Positions 29,601-38,526 of a stretch of DNA of 64,000 bases are shown piece after piece. A model generated the notes under the pieces. The model was not told the DNA's origin, made no database searches, and worked only from the letters and a program-made list of their open reading frames with translations. Position 1 is the stretch's first letter; every line of letters starts with the position of its first letter. The position numbers and the translations under genes were made by a program. The DNA is from Candidatus Goldiibacteriota bacterium HGW-Goldbacteria-1. GTDB taxonomy: Bacteria; Oederibacteriota; PGYV01. The stretch lies in assembly GCA_002839855.1 (NCBI GenBank), contig PGYV01000004.1:265988-329987 (forward strand). The letters run 5' to 3'.

Positions 29601-32600
29601 AACATAACCTTCATTTATAATATTTCCTGCCGTAGCATTCAACGATTGATCCTGCGTGCTATCCCAATTCACTGAGGAATCACTCGAAACAGTTAAATAA
29701 TCACCGGCTAAACTAATTGAAACATTTGGGGAAACATTAACATTAGTGTATTTAGTTCCAGAGAAGGTGAAATTGTGTGCAGGTAAAATACTTGAATATA
29801 TAGTTTCAAGATTAACACTTGTTAACTGATGATTTTTGAAACATTTTTTCAATCCATCTGCTGCTATCCACTTGCCAGTATCAGAACTCGCAATTGTAAA
29901 AGTTTGATTCCAAGGCGTTGGAGCATTAGGTGAAGTTGTATCAATAGAATTTAACGTTCCTTCTATTTTATAATTTGCATCATCTGTTTTAGTTACTACA
30001 AGCTCTGAAATATTTGTATTAATAACAGAATTATCATCATAATCAGCACTTCCTGTATAATATGTTCCCCCTATTGCTTCTGCAAGCACAAAAATTGGAG
30101 TACTTCCAAAAGTGGCATTAGTTAAAATTTGACCGTTGTGTGAAGTTGCAGCAGGAATATTCTCTATAAAATTAATATCAGAAGGCGCGCCTGGTATGGC
30201 TGAATAATCAGTAATTTCTTTATTTGAAATAACTTCCTTCATTAAGGTTTTGCCTGTAACGGTATACGAAATATTTATATTACTTGGACTTATTTGAAAA
30301 TAATCATAAACATGTTCATTTGGTTTTACTATACATTGCCCTGCGGTTGCTGCATGTACATCTGCCCAAACAAACGTTTTCGCTTTAAAATGATCTTTGC
30401 CTTTCTCTGTTATAACAAATCCTCTATTCGGATCTACGCTAAGGTATATCGAAGGTGTTGGATATGGTTCTAAATATTCTACCGAATTTCCATATTCATC
30501 AAAATAATATACAGTTACTTCAATCCACCTTGTTTCCATTGCTTTTCTAAATAAAGTATATTTCCCTTGATTATCCTGTTCAATAATGCACATTTTGCTA
30601 TAATCTCTAATGCCAACATCACTCCCACCCACTTGTATTCCAGAAACCGTTTTGTCATAAATAATATCTGATTTTAATCCTATTTTCCAATTATATATAT
30701 TATTGTGTGCCGGATAAGTTGTTTCTTCTCCATTAACAGTAAAAGAACAGGTAAAATCTTGTGGCTGATAATATAATCCATTAGCTGATGCATTCCAATT
30801 TAATAAAGTTTTTCCTTGGATTATCGAACCCGAAGAAGGAGAACTTATCACTGCCGTCGTTCCTCCTGTACCATTAGTTATAATTAAAGGTATTTGGGCT
30901 GTAGCAATTGATCCGTCACTAATAGATTCGGCTGTTATTACACATTTGTATAAACCGTTGATTGCACTACCAGCCCAATTAGTTACTTGTGCTGATGTAT
31001 CTGTTATAATATTTGGTACTAAAGTTGAGATTAATGAATCATTTTGATCTAAAATTTTCACTAGAACCGAAGAATCTTGAGAAACTTGATAATTAATAGT
31101 AATTGATTGTGCAGGTAATGCAATATTAGGAGATGCCGTAATACTCGAAATTGTATTCGGTCTAATCCAATTGTCTTGTACAATAACATCGTTATAACTT
31201 GTGGAAATACCAATTCCATCATTATCCATAGCAGTAAGCTTTATTCTATAATTTCCAGCCTCCACATAATCTGTTCCTAACGTATTTCTTCCGTCCCACA
31301 CAAATGTACCATCGGTGCTGCAATCAGCATTTACTCTATGATATACAACTTCTTTTTCTTCTGTAGTTTCAAGTTTCATTATATCCAAACTTAAATATGT
31401 AGATCTACCTGAAGAATTTAAAATATATTTTATATCAAAAGTGGTTAATGTTGATGTAATTGATAGTATTGCTGTATTTGTTGGTTCTTGAATGGATATA
31501 ATCGGTACTGATGAATCTATTACTGTGTCTGTATATACAAATTCTTTATGGTCAAAACTTATATTCCCGCCACTATCTTTTGAAACTAATAAAATCGTAT
31601 AAATTGACCCATTAATCAGCGACGAAGTGTTTGTATTCCATAAACCTATAATCGAGTTATTAACTGGTACTTTTGAAATGTTTGAATTTGGATAAAAAGT
31701 ATCAACTTCCTGCTGTGAAACCGGTACTGTTATTCTGTGCCAATCTAACGAAGAAATTAATGCCGGATTATCCGTTCCTGTCCAAGATGTTATACTTCCT
31801 TCTCTGTACCATAATTCATATGAATGAAAATCTCCCGTGTCATTTACAGTTGGATCTAGGGCGGTACCACGAATTATTATATTTCCATTAGTACCAGATG
31901 CAGGTAATACAATCTCAGTTGGTATTCTATTATTAATAATACTAATTGTTTGTACCGATTGATTTAAATTATTATCTGTTGTGGTTAATTTTATATAGTA
32001 TTTCCCGTCAATAACACTATTATTACTTGTATCTTTTCCATCCCAAATAAAAGACCCTGCCATTGAAGAATTTGCAGAATATACTTTTACAAGAGCATTC
32101 AAACTATTTCTTATTTCAATTACTGCAGTTGCTGTCTTATCTAAATCATAATTAATACTTACATTCGTATTTAATCCGCCAATACCCGTAGAACTAAATA
32201 CACCAGGATTTGCAATAAAATTACTAATAATAGCCGGTGTTCTTTGTATTACAACCGGCACTGCCGTTGTTTCTATAGATATATTTCCGGCTTCATCAGT
32301 TGCGGATATTTGTAAATAATACGTTCCATCAGGTAAAAATTGTCCTGTTTCATCTTTCCCATTCCATTGAATTTGCTTTATATTCATTAATCCCGGCGTT
32401 ATTGTTTCCGATGTAGAAAACATATATTTTTTAGAAGTATCATAAATATTATAATCAACTTTTATATTATCAGAATACGAATCAGCTATTTTATATCCAA
32501 TTAATATATTTGAATCATTTGCTGCAAATGTTAAATCACCTGACGATGTAGAAACTGTAACATCATTTATAGCCGGAGCCTGTATATCTAAAACAACCGT

Positions 32601-35600
32601 CATGGTTTGCACTGCTGAATTATAAGCCACATCAAGTACTGTTAATTCTAATAAATATAACCCTTCATCAGCAGTTGCTGGTTCCCACTCATAATTAATA
32701 CTGTTTCCAGAACTTAGGTCTGTTCTAATAGGCCAAGTTTCATTATTTGTGGTTGTTCCAACTTTTCTTGCAACTAAAGATACACTGCTAATTAAATTTG
32801 ATGGATTAGTATCAGATGCAATTACAGTCATTAATACCTTGTCTTGTATTCCATCACTATTAGGAGAAAAAACCGTAGGGCTTGCAATAAAATTAATATT
32901 AGGGGGCGTATTGTCAATTGTTAAAAGGTATACAGTTGCAGGTTCAGCAGATAAATTTCCACCTGCAGGGTTTGTCACTTCGTTAAAATCCGTGTCAGGA
33001 AGTTGTCCATCAGCAGCATAAAAATAATACTTTATTGAATCATTATCATTTAAACCTAATCCACTTAAATCAAAACTATAATTATACTCATCGCCATAAT
33101 TTATTGAAGTATCATCATAATTTAAATTGGCAATTTGCCAACTACCCCAGGTTCCTTCATGATTAATACTATATACAATCTTTCTTATAAGATTAGGACT
33201 GTTCTGATTTTCATCATTATCCAAAACGAAAGCAGTTAATCGAGTATTATTTGGCTGATAAAGTTCTGGCTGTATGTGATAAATTAAAGGCTTATATGAA
33301 ACATGATCCGTTCGATACCCGGGCAATGAAAATAAGTTTTGGAAATTGAAATCACGTATATTTGAATCCCAAAAATGAAGTTGTTCCTCCCCAAAAATAA
33401 ACGTTGAATCCGAGGCTGTTGTATACATAACATTCTGTTGCTTATTATCCGGATTTGTTTCTTCGTCAATACCTAAACCATGCCCTATTTCATGGGCTAC
33501 AACAGAACCTTCCCACTCATTTATAAACGGATTATCCTTTGTATTATTGATTCTAGTAGTGCCATCTTTATTGTATAAGTTTCTTGTATTTAGGTCAAAA
33601 ACATATAAACCTTTAGCATTTGCATTATTTATATATAAACCCGCCGCACCCTTTAAATTTACCCCCTGAGACGTCGTCCCAACAATATTAGTCCAACCCG
33701 GTGCAAAAATAATATGCATAACTCTATCGCTGAAATTATAGCCATCCTTAATATAATCAGCAAATTTGCTTGAATTTAATGAATTTTCAAGATAAGAAAT
33801 GTTTATATCCGGCTTAATACCATCCGCAGGTAAAATTGATATTTGAGTAGCCGGTTGCGAAGAAGCAAAATGAAGTTTTACTCCAGCATTCTCCATTAAT
33901 GTTGTTACATACGTTTTTGTTAAAGGTGTGATCTGATATTTATATTCTGTTGCGCTATAAAAAAAACGCATCCAATCAATTTCCACTAATAAATCAATAT
34001 ATTGCGGACTTAAATCTTTAAATTCAATTTCGTCAGAAGGTGCGGATAATAATGAATAATGTGCTATTCGACATTCCTGCAAAGCATTCAAACCATCACC
34101 AAGCGAAGGTCTTTTATTAGAAGCAATTTTATATGGAATATCTCTATCTAAAGTTGCTTCATTTATATCTATTCCAGGAACTTTTTGTTTTGACAGATCA
34201 CAACCATCTGCTGGCGTCCATCCAACCCAATTTTTCCAACATTTAAATTCCCAACCATCCGGCATCAAATCACCATCGCTGTCTACTGACGAATCATAAT
34301 TAGCTTCATTAAATAAATAAGGATTAAAATCTAAAATTTCATAGTCTGAAACATCCGCCTTTGAATCCATAGTCAAATCCGGCCTCGTCGGTGTAGAATA
34401 ACCCTGTTTTGCAATAGCGACCTGATATGTTCCAACTGATGGCACCAAGATAGAGTTATTACTAAATCCAGAAGCAACATAAATATCAGAATTTAATGCA
34501 GAAATGTATTGTTTTGCTGTAAATAAAACATTTGGTACTTCTATGTAACTTATAGCACTGTCTACTCGTGGTGACGTTTTGGCAACAAAATTAATAGTTT
34601 TTCTTGGTATAGAAATATTTATATTTGATGATTCATAGTACTTTACGCCATGTCCCGGCGGCATTTTGTAATAGTTTCCAGCTGCATCTTTAAGTTGTAT
34701 TCTTAATTGATACACATCATTATTTAAAAGTTGCTGTTGCTCCGATGAATCTTTAAATGTTCCATACCAAGTAAAACTTTGTGCCCCTGCAGTTTTTGCT
34801 TGAAAACTTTGAACAAGATGCTCATTTCCTGATGAATCAGTAACTTTATATTCAATTTCACAATTCTCATCAACAAAATAAGAAATAATGATAGGTTGTC
34901 CAACAGTTGATAAATTTGAGTTGCTAATAGAAACCGAACTAATTTCTGGCGGAGTAATATCTTTACTAATAAATTTATCCCAATCCGAATCATTTGTCAA
35001 TTTTAATAACGAGTAATTTGCTTGCGGCCAGTCAATAAAATGATTATAATTTTTTTGATCCGTTGGAAAATAGATGGTAATTCCACCGGCATCAGACAAA
35101 TCATCAGCCGGAATTAAAGATATTGTTGGATCATCCCATTTATAAAAAACTAAAGAATTAGGATCATTTGGACTCATAACATTGATTAAATTTTGACATT
35201 TCGTATATAAGCCTGAAGTTGTTATATCTCCGGTTATAAGTGACTGAAATTGATTAGTTGTTTTATATAAGTCCGCAAAAAATCTTTTTTCAGGATTTTC
35301 ATCAAATGGGAATCTTAAAGCAAATTCTTCTTTTATAGAATTTATTTCAGGATAGAAATACTCATAAATTTCAGGGGTCATTAATTCCTTGGCTAATTCT
35401 GTTAATTTTGCTTTTGCGTCATCCATTTTATTTAAATCTAAAGCCGCACACGTTCCATTATTGTAGGGTAATTCATGACCTTCTCTAAAGTTTTCCACAT
35501 ACTGTTTAGCCATCTCTTTTGCTTGTTGATTATCAGGAAAAGCATTAATTACAGTTTTAAAGTCATTAAATAAATTTTTATAGTTTAACGCTCCTGCATA

Positions 35601-37583
35601 TGTAATATTTTCTGAACCTACCATATAATCAACCGCATCTTTAATTTGATATGCCGTTTCAAATGAACTTTGTAAACAAGAATCAAATGCAATCAAATCT
35701 ATTTTTTTGTTTTTTATGTTTTTTATGTTCGTTAATGCTACAGATACATTATTAATGCCTGTGTAAACACCAGAATCATCATCAAATAAATTTTCTATAA
35801 AACTAAACCCATGACACGCAATAATGACCATATAATGATCTGCCGGGTATTTTTCAAAAGCAAATTCTATAAATCTTTGTAGAATCCTATAGTCTGCTGA
35901 ATTTAACTCCGGATTTAAACGACTTCCTGTATTTGTAATATTAGGAATATTTAAAATGCCGGTCGTGTCAAAATCAAGTTTTTCCATATATCCAGATTTT
36001 AATTCATAAACTGCAGCCTCGGGATGTAGCGTTGAATTACCGTCAAAATACACAATCCCATCTAGATTGTTATCACAACCAGCAACTTTCATGCCTCCAT
36101 TATTATCAAAAATCGCACCGTGCTGAAACCCTGTTATATCAGTAAATAAATTAGGATCATTATCAGCACATACATAATCAATAACCGTCCATTTCTTTTT
36201 TCTAATCACAGTAAACGAAGATTTAACAGTAGTTTTTGTATCTGAAGCAACTATTTCTATTAGACTTGTTCCTCTTTTTATACTATAAATGGAATAATTT
36301 AATGAATAGGATGTAAGCGCTCCACCTGTAATAATCGGTTGCGAACTATATAATATACCGTCTTGATATAAGTTTATTATTACGCTATTTAATGGCAATC
36401 CCCCTGCATCAGTTATTGAAGCTGATACATTTAAAGAATCTGAATATATGGTATTTATCGAATCCGAAATAGGATTTAAACCTGAAATTGTGGGTGGGGC
36501 GTCAAAATAATAAGTAAAACTTTGAGATAAATTATTTCCACTATAGTCACTTGCAGATATGGAAACAATATTGCTTCCCGGAGATAAAACAAAATTTTGA
36601 TTAAATATTGAACTTTGTCCAGAAGTTACAACTGCCGAACCAGAATTTAGAGCTATAGATTTATTTTGTATTCCGGAATCATAATCATTATTATCATCAG
36701 CAACTTCACAAATAACTGTAACGTTCGGGTCTGCTGTTGTATATCCATTTAAAGGTGAAATAGATACAATTCTAGGACTCGTGGAATCAATCCATAAATT
36801 CGTACTTGACGAATAAACATTTGGAGAAGCTTTTGCAAAATCAGATGCATTTGTACTTAGACAAAATAAATCATTTTTCATTGATAACGTTGAATATGTT
36901 TTTGTATTACTGGCCGAATTACTGCCAGGAGCAGAATAATTTGTAGTTGGAAAAGCTTCTGTTTTATCTCCATTCCCAAAAGAAGTGTCTGTATTTTCAT
37001 TATAAATATTTGCACCCATACTGCTTATTCCTGATTCATCATCACTTGCATTCCAAGAAAAAATAAAACTTTGTGTTGAACCATAATAGTTATTCCCTAA
37101 ATATTGATAGGCGCCAGATATGGAAATTGATGATATCGGATTTATATCATCATATGGATATTCATAATTTATTTTAAAACCACATGCAACTGGCTGCGTT
37201 CCCGTTTTAACGCCTGTATTATCATATATATCTTCAGTCTGAACAGCATTTAATAGTTCAACCTTCACTTCACAACTTGTTATTGCGGAAGGATTAACAG
37301 AATAAATTAACGTTGTAGAATCTATGGCATTGGCAACTTCCGTTCCTCCAACAAATAGATGCATTTTCAAACCAACGCTTTGCGTTTTATCCGAAATCGA
37401 AACAGTAATTGCTTGTGTATAATTTACATAAAAAGTACATGCAGATATTGATGAATTTACTGTTGTTGAAGAATTCAAAACAGCAAATCCTGTGTCAGCA
37501 AAAACGTTTATATGCATTAAACAGAAATTTAAACTTAATAATACAAAATATTTAAAATACTTTTTAATATTCAACTTTATCAT
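20664..37583 (-). CDS. Giant secreted dual-protease surface protein (5,639 residues)
   Basis: The ATG at 37583 has AAAGGAG, lies past the upstream gene stop, and starts a signal peptide cut near V-F-A-D. Approximate domains: Ig-like repeats 31-460; clostripain-like C11 protease 465-868 with His591 (A-C-H-G) and Cys636 (F-D-S-C); a D-S-D-G-D calcium-type loop near 1101; a metzincin-like protease about 1140-1440 with H1364-E1365-x-x-H1368, Glu1374 as third ligand and Met-turn M1386; FlgD/Ig repeats 1550-2130; an unrecognised stretch 2200-2870; ZU5-like 2875-3005; three propeller regions within 3205-4600 separated by FN3 domains; CBM3-like 4722-4910; jelly-roll 5005-5137; PPC 5196-5318; CBM3 5384-5535; sorting-type C terminus 5550-5639 ending V-V-V-R. 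Thr-rich linkers join the last modules. It probably acts outside the cell on protein/polysaccharide material. Confidence 0.85.
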   Translation of the reverse strand: MIKLNIKKYFKYFVLLSLNFCLMHINVFADTGFAVLNSSTTVNSSISACTFYVNYTQAITVSISDKTQSVGLKMHLFVGGTEVANAIDSTTLIYSVNPSAITSCEVKVELLNAVQTEDIYDNTGVKTGTQPVACGFKINYEYPYDDINPISSISISGAYQYLGNNYYGSTQSFIFSWNASDDESGISSMGANIYNENTDTSFGNGDKTEAFPTTNYSAPGSNSASNTKTYSTLSMKNDLFCLSTNASDFAKASPNVYSSSTNLWIDSTSPRIVSISPLNGYTTADPNVTVICEVADDNNDYDSGIQNKSIALNSGSAVVTSGQSSIFNQNFVLSPGSNIVSISASDYSGNNLSQSFTYYFDAPPTISGLNPISDSINTIYSDSLNVSASITDAGGLPLNSVIINLYQDGILYSSQPIITGGALTSYSLNYSIYSIKRGTSLIEIVASDTKTTVKSSFTVIRKKKWTVIDYVCADNDPNLFTDITGFQHGAIFDNNGGMKVAGCDNNLDGIVYFDGNSTLHPEAAVYELKSGYMEKLDFDTTGILNIPNITNTGSRLNPELNSADYRILQRFIEFAFEKYPADHYMVIIACHGFSFIENLFDDDSGVYTGINNVSVALTNIKNIKNKKIDLIAFDSCLQSSFETAYQIKDAVDYMVGSENITYAGALNYKNLFNDFKTVINAFPDNQQAKEMAKQYVENFREGHELPYNNGTCAALDLNKMDDAKAKLTELAKELMTPEIYEYFYPEINSIKEEFALRFPFDENPEKRFFADLYKTTNQFQSLITGDITTSGLYTKCQNLINVMSPNDPNSLVFYKWDDPTISLIPADDLSDAGGITIYFPTDQKNYNHFIDWPQANYSLLKLTNDSDWDKFISKDITPPEISSVSISNSNLSTVGQPIIISYFVDENCEIEYKVTDSSGNEHLVQSFQAKTAGAQSFTWYGTFKDSSEQQQLLNNDVYQLRIQLKDAAGNYYKMPPGHGVKYYESSNINISIPRKTINFVAKTSPRVDSAISYIEVPNVLFTAKQYISALNSDIYVASGFSNNSILVPSVGTYQVAIAKQGYSTPTRPDLTMDSKADVSDYEILDFNPYLFNEANYDSSVDSDGDLMPDGWEFKCWKNWVGWTPADGCDLSKQKVPGIDINEATLDRDIPYKIASNKRPSLGDGLNALQECRIAHYSLLSAPSDEIEFKDLSPQYIDLLVEIDWMRFFYSATEYKYQITPLTKTYVTTLMENAGVKLHFASSQPATQISILPADGIKPDINISYLENSLNSSKFADYIKDGYNFSDRVMHIIFAPGWTNIVGTTSQGVNLKGAAGLYINNANAKGLYVFDLNTRNLYNKDGTTRINNTKDNPFINEWEGSVVAHEIGHGLGIDEETNPDNKQQNVMYTTASDSTFIFGEEQLHFWDSNIRDFNFQNLFSLPGYRTDHVSYKPLIYHIQPELYQPNNTRLTAFVLDNDENQNSPNLIRKIVYSINHEGTWGSWQIANLNYDDTSINYGDEYNYSFDLSGLGLNDNDSIKYYFYAADGQLPDTDFNEVTNPAGGNLSAEPATVYLLTIDNTPPNINFIASPTVFSPNSDGIQDKVLMTVIASDTNPSNLISSVSLVARKVGTTTNNETWPIRTDLSSGNSINYEWEPATADEGLYLLELTVLDVAYNSAVQTMTVVLDIQAPAINDVTVSTSSGDLTFAANDSNILIGYKIADSYSDNIKVDYNIYDTSKKYMFSTSETITPGLMNIKQIQWNGKDETGQFLPDGTYYLQISATDEAGNISIETTAVPVVIQRTPAIISNFIANPGVFSSTGIGGLNTNVSINYDLDKTATAVIEIRNSLNALVKVYSANSSMAGSFIWDGKDTSNNSVIDGKYYIKLTTTDNNLNQSVQTISIINNRIPTEIVLPASGTNGNIIIRGTALDPTVNDTGDFHSYELWYREGSITSWTGTDNPALISSLDWHRITVPVSQQEVDTFYPNSNISKVPVNNSIIGLWNTNTSSLINGSIYTILLVSKDSGGNISFDHKEFVYTDTVIDSSVPIISIQEPTNTAILSITSTLTTFDIKYILNSSGRSTYLSLDIMKLETTEEKEVVYHRVNADCSTDGTFVWDGRNTLGTDYVEAGNYRIKLTAMDNDGIGISTSYNDVIVQDNWIRPNTISSITASPNIALPAQSITINYQVSQDSSVLVKILDQNDSLISTLVPNIITDTSAQVTNWAGSAINGLYKCVITAESISDGSIATAQIPLIITNGTGGTTAVISSPSSGSIIQGKTLLNWNASANGLYYQPQDFTCSFTVNGEETTYPAHNNIYNWKIGLKSDIIYDKTVSGIQVGGSDVGIRDYSKMCIIEQDNQGKYTLFRKAMETRWIEVTVYYFDEYGNSVEYLEPYPTPSIYLSVDPNRGFVITEKGKDHFKAKTFVWADVHAATAGQCIVKPNEHVYDYFQISPSNINISYTVTGKTLMKEVISNKEITDYSAIPGAPSDINFIENIPAATSHNGQILTNATFGSTPIFVLAEAIGGTYYTGSADYDDNSVINTNISELVVTKTDDANYKIEGTLNSIDTTSPNAPTPWNQTFTIASSDTGKWIAADGLKKCFKNHQLTSVNLETIYSSILPAHNFTFSGTKYTNVNVSPNVSISLAGDYLTVSSDSSVNWDSTQDQSLNATAGNIINEGYVFNGNSNPNYFITKTQPIKYSDYYNNNDMSFADTMTNKYLYWYGSGTSPINNPLINIDANATPSWNVVAQYSDSQSINNDFEIDYNKSSIPNSNLTSLFNLPNDVDDIFTINMKNNSYPKRIEKIYGATSTLSDGFAGYKMFYKKAGSSVWNEIPKASTGPVSPGGVLAYWDVTELNGDYIVKLIVFDGSGSVETTQNYTVGQLASATASTIISAPCNKAYLTIPSGSLSSDTIITISAIRPEDSSVILDSLLPLPYGVMYKAQPEGLIFNTDNPATMSIRLLPGELDGYDPNSLNVYKVQSDGSMEIMGNIIRNTELSSDSTPVNITRLDFPVTHFTEFVVMSKMNAPVLNTINQAITSNIITLSGTSEVASKVEIFINDISAGYCTTNEAGSFAKDIELIPGENIITAKATRYVGKGYHTSDESESMTINYNTEIPKITISESSIKSGVEYITSASNIIFSTTNSNGQNGIKTYQYSVDNGTTWKNVDPTVSIFHLNENDMNASSDISLIYRVQYNNNAFSNTYTYINKIHIGFEIVNDYWADWAYKVSDTEIWFSGGRKSKYDETINLGLRYPQLYYSDVLRFNGQSFESIALNETKVVPDNNYNYPNNNQYRRRFVVALNKEIFSPYQKWDKKNNLIDYPFNTINNAEEQIDICYNKYYIENINHEQAIISKNDGSILILNDDLTSSTYNVTNNKLNKVKLGGDGFYYVVGDVGTVLRNGTQLSPDQKTNLTYWSQIGSSITESELTDIHIFADNTGWAIGKGGTIKYFSMDNTGNISNVIDYSISSEFNGSLNAIYMKDKKHGWIAADQGKILVWDSNQNKWIVTITPTNLNLQFVVADNNNIFAGSGKITKDEISGAITFNQNENVLIRSSNYKTYIPVERPKGLEIESDPKSIKLSWKKATGNNEYQILSYNVYQGNYTSESAINNVQFVKIASTTNNQFIVNFSTNEDTTKYIYAVDAVYGNGSGIAGETYYSNEGFGTPKGSIWKTVGTDLYPGWKFHFGNNEKTVGLDSLNPQRKIHSKYYAGTLNIMTFNSNEQMWQSLDISHPYSFDFVQSLSSYAGVNSIGSFDIDQNGNMIAVAKMNQNTTGINNELWEYNELTGWQKANTVNHCIGLNNTSSTGCGDEIFDVIGGTSNIWILGNASGVSKPFLGKYLGNGSWYQKSISDVTLTALKSNTFIMKNNSTGWGTYNYPKILYNNSLISVPGQTFFNLNGIGIHKNNLNHLNFKQINFTNLNDNMSLNGWAVFSHDKNENIETNKHLGFARWNGNNWNIEYIDSSETTNNSIINGIKDISMVNSQEGYALLTGSNSAIFNYNGNSWIKSSLPGSLELYSSSQINGEQEKPVWIAASNAQILAKRSVNTQPAAPTNVLASSSTESTYQTDNYYTRIEWTASVGDTNSPKISGYNIYRKYENNDYVYVGTTDVSNNFFEDDRFMDFNGNYYYKVKTFNNYGIESEYSSSAEVYVNFLTNPIITPTVTATPIISPTPTLTPLNELVHSWQQYGYDTRNSYGSHNSGYSETSMILAYNFYAPDRIYNILSDKYSNTYAFTGDELQDYIIQLSPDGEVNSIVERGLTSNMVLGNNDHLYYTTFDPNPELTPGVVATPSNLFKARNILTGEVVWQVGGGGYLNHDTKVDGEYVYHLDAGSIRKYKDVQISGQTFQLQEQWPADIKLGNAVCNNHTGKNYIVDDNGYIYFVEPSTLGGCYPGNWGLRIVKYPPSGSMPNATPTPGYSTQPMAFLNLDEIMNVTYFSDWSNVKLLYDSRYNKIYIRYEDKNTHELRYIVVTDDLKYFDKFGTGIINASDSYYPIGALNNGYFYFIGTNNFSLSGNSADNKYIYRYKPVTADQEHNNLISNHIANIGPGNRFSNFVIDKNIRIFIGTPNSIYIFNNALHLQRQYNISGEKQELIIGNDSRMYCNVGNNELLGIGTGKPIPTPPAQTTQIVMPSTSINYLENSVSISWQPITGATGYYLYQSGSPFHLLNEEVITDTSYTVINLIPGNRYSFIITSVDAYDRESEPSDLLTFVYGTPTPTQTITATCTQTMTSTLTPTSTQGTHKLNLQVANVDTTNDCSANYSTSKEMWYNFKIVNNDSVSVNIKNLKIKIWIYNTQNILSNGFYGGEIKDQSDSWRTNVNADIIVDNSHSSNICFSGDTRKANRTATLIFTTDFNIPPGGFAQSLDGKLYINGWIDPFDLNCDDYSKLPDSTAYINESHFTLYENDMLVTEWADPDDIDQQSGQEPCIVLPTNTITNTASITATPSLTVSPSNTSTATMTPIASNTASMTITDTSTASPTNSDTNTVSPTLTITETMTNTMIASPTATATVTLTVTPVDYISEGVDNNTEFITGLSKWLFTTDQFAPIIDNTDSVKSAKIRDHEISYFETEVNNIDSIKFYWKISSEQNYDYLRFLIDGNVMAQISGETVWEQVIKDITAGRHILRWEYSKDGSGFSGTDSGWVDSIEYIKITPTITVTSTGSNTPVVTVTETSTETATMTITSTNSETATTTATSTITQTDTISPTITITRTPLIDNYEYDDDYTQADIITSSQVQTHSISPLGDIDWVKILVSYRSKVTIETSGLENSDTVIGLYSNDDLINPIESNDDNGDSYFSKIDTYLEPGVYFVKLGAYENLNEIDQYSVSILMDPVYTATSTVSITPTITQTFITESSSTETITPSITYTYSFEPSLTQTLSVTSTLTPSATITSTNSITNIQLQHANENITLNTQEPQPKFILKNNGSNSISLSDVEIRYFYQKEGSVPELTDLNWASRSNVNLDIISGDFGGNQNSYLKITFDSGAGYLENNETVEIKSRFHKNDWSQYDQGNDYSFRNSNIYADWSYVCVYLQGSLVWGNEPTSGFASLSSKKITLEKGDSLSKKNAYNYPNPCKKDTIIRFSLSGKEEVNLKILDIKGTTVWNKKIMKDSVKIGINQYLWNLKNSSEIPVSNGVYLLKISTDAIEITKKIVVVR

Positions 37584-37590
37584 TACTCCT

Positions 37591-38526
37591 TTATTTTTTT
37601 TCCCTGATTTCCTGAACATTTATAATTTCACATAATAACATTTCTTTTTTAGTACCATTTATTACACCCTTATTTTTATGAATGAATATAAGAAGTTTAA
37701 TATAATCATTATTTTCATTCTCTGCTTCATATTTTTGTATATATGGAAGTAAACTTCCGATATATAGAACATACTTTCCGTCACTTATTCCAGAATCCCT
37801 TGCAGTACTCATCTCATTTATTTTTACTATTTTTGAATAATCAATATTTGTTATTTTTTTTAAATAACCTTCTACTTCTACAATTCTATTATTGTTTTCT
37901 GACGTATCATTATAAAGGTTTTCAAGTTCTACTTTTGTTAAGTTGGTTTCACATTTATTTTCCTTATTATCCTCTTTGTAATCTTCAGGCGTGGAAAATT
38001 CAACGCTTGATTGTAATGAAACGGTGCCATCTCCGCTAACTGTTGTATATCCTAACGAATAGTGATCCATGAAGTTACTATCTTTTTGTTTTCGCGTTTT
38101 TTCCACCACAACATTTCTTACAACAACATAATACTGTGTAGCAGCTTCTAAATTTGGTAAATACAAACATTTATTCTCTGTAAAATATATTTTTTCACTA
38201 AAATCAGGAATATTTTGAATATATGACATAGAATTTGAATCAGCTTTTTTTAAGACATGAACTAAATAACCCAATTCTTTTTCTTTGCTTTCTCCCGATT
38301 TAGCAATATATTTATCATCTGTTTCTATTTTATTAAAATCCTCCCAATTTAACATTACAGAAGAACTAGTCACGGTAATATGAACATACGTTTTATTGTT
38401 TTGATCGGGGGTTTTTTTTGCATAATATTTATTAACATTATCATTAATATTTTCACCAAATGCACAGATTGAAAAGATTAACAAAATACCAACAATGCAA
38501 ATAACCAATTTATTACATTTTCCCAT
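37591..38526 (-). CDS. Secreted protein with FN3-like domain, function unknown
   Basis: The ATG at 38526 follows TAGGAGG. Residues 1-24 form a signal peptide ending near A-F-G-E. Residues about 45-180 read as a fibronectin-III-like fold (V-H-I-T-V-T-S-S-S-V-M-L-N-W near 48 and L-E-A-A-T-Q-Y-Y-V-V-V-R near 128). The C-terminal 90 residues, starting at R-I-V-E-V-E-G-Y-L, look like an OB-type or small beta domain. The middle linker is acidic and Asn-rich. It ends 7 bases before the giant protein start, so it is part of the same operon, and may be a partner or chaperone of that protein (inference). The composition is strongly A+T-rich. Confidence 0.7.
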   Translation of the reverse strand: MGKCNKLVICIVGILLIFSICAFGENINDNVNKYYAKKTPDQNNKTYVHITVTSSSVMLNWEDFNKIETDDKYIAKSGESKEKELGYLVHVLKKADSNSMSYIQNIPDFSEKIYFTENKCLYLPNLEAATQYYVVVRNVVVEKTRKQKDSNFMDHYSLGYTTVSGDGTVSLQSSVEFSTPEDYKEDNKENKCETNLTKVELENLYNDTSENNNRIVEVEGYLKKITNIDYSKIVKINEMSTARDSGISDGKYVLYIGSLLPYIQKYEAENENNDYIKLLIFIHKNKGVINGTKKEMLLCEIINVQEIREKK

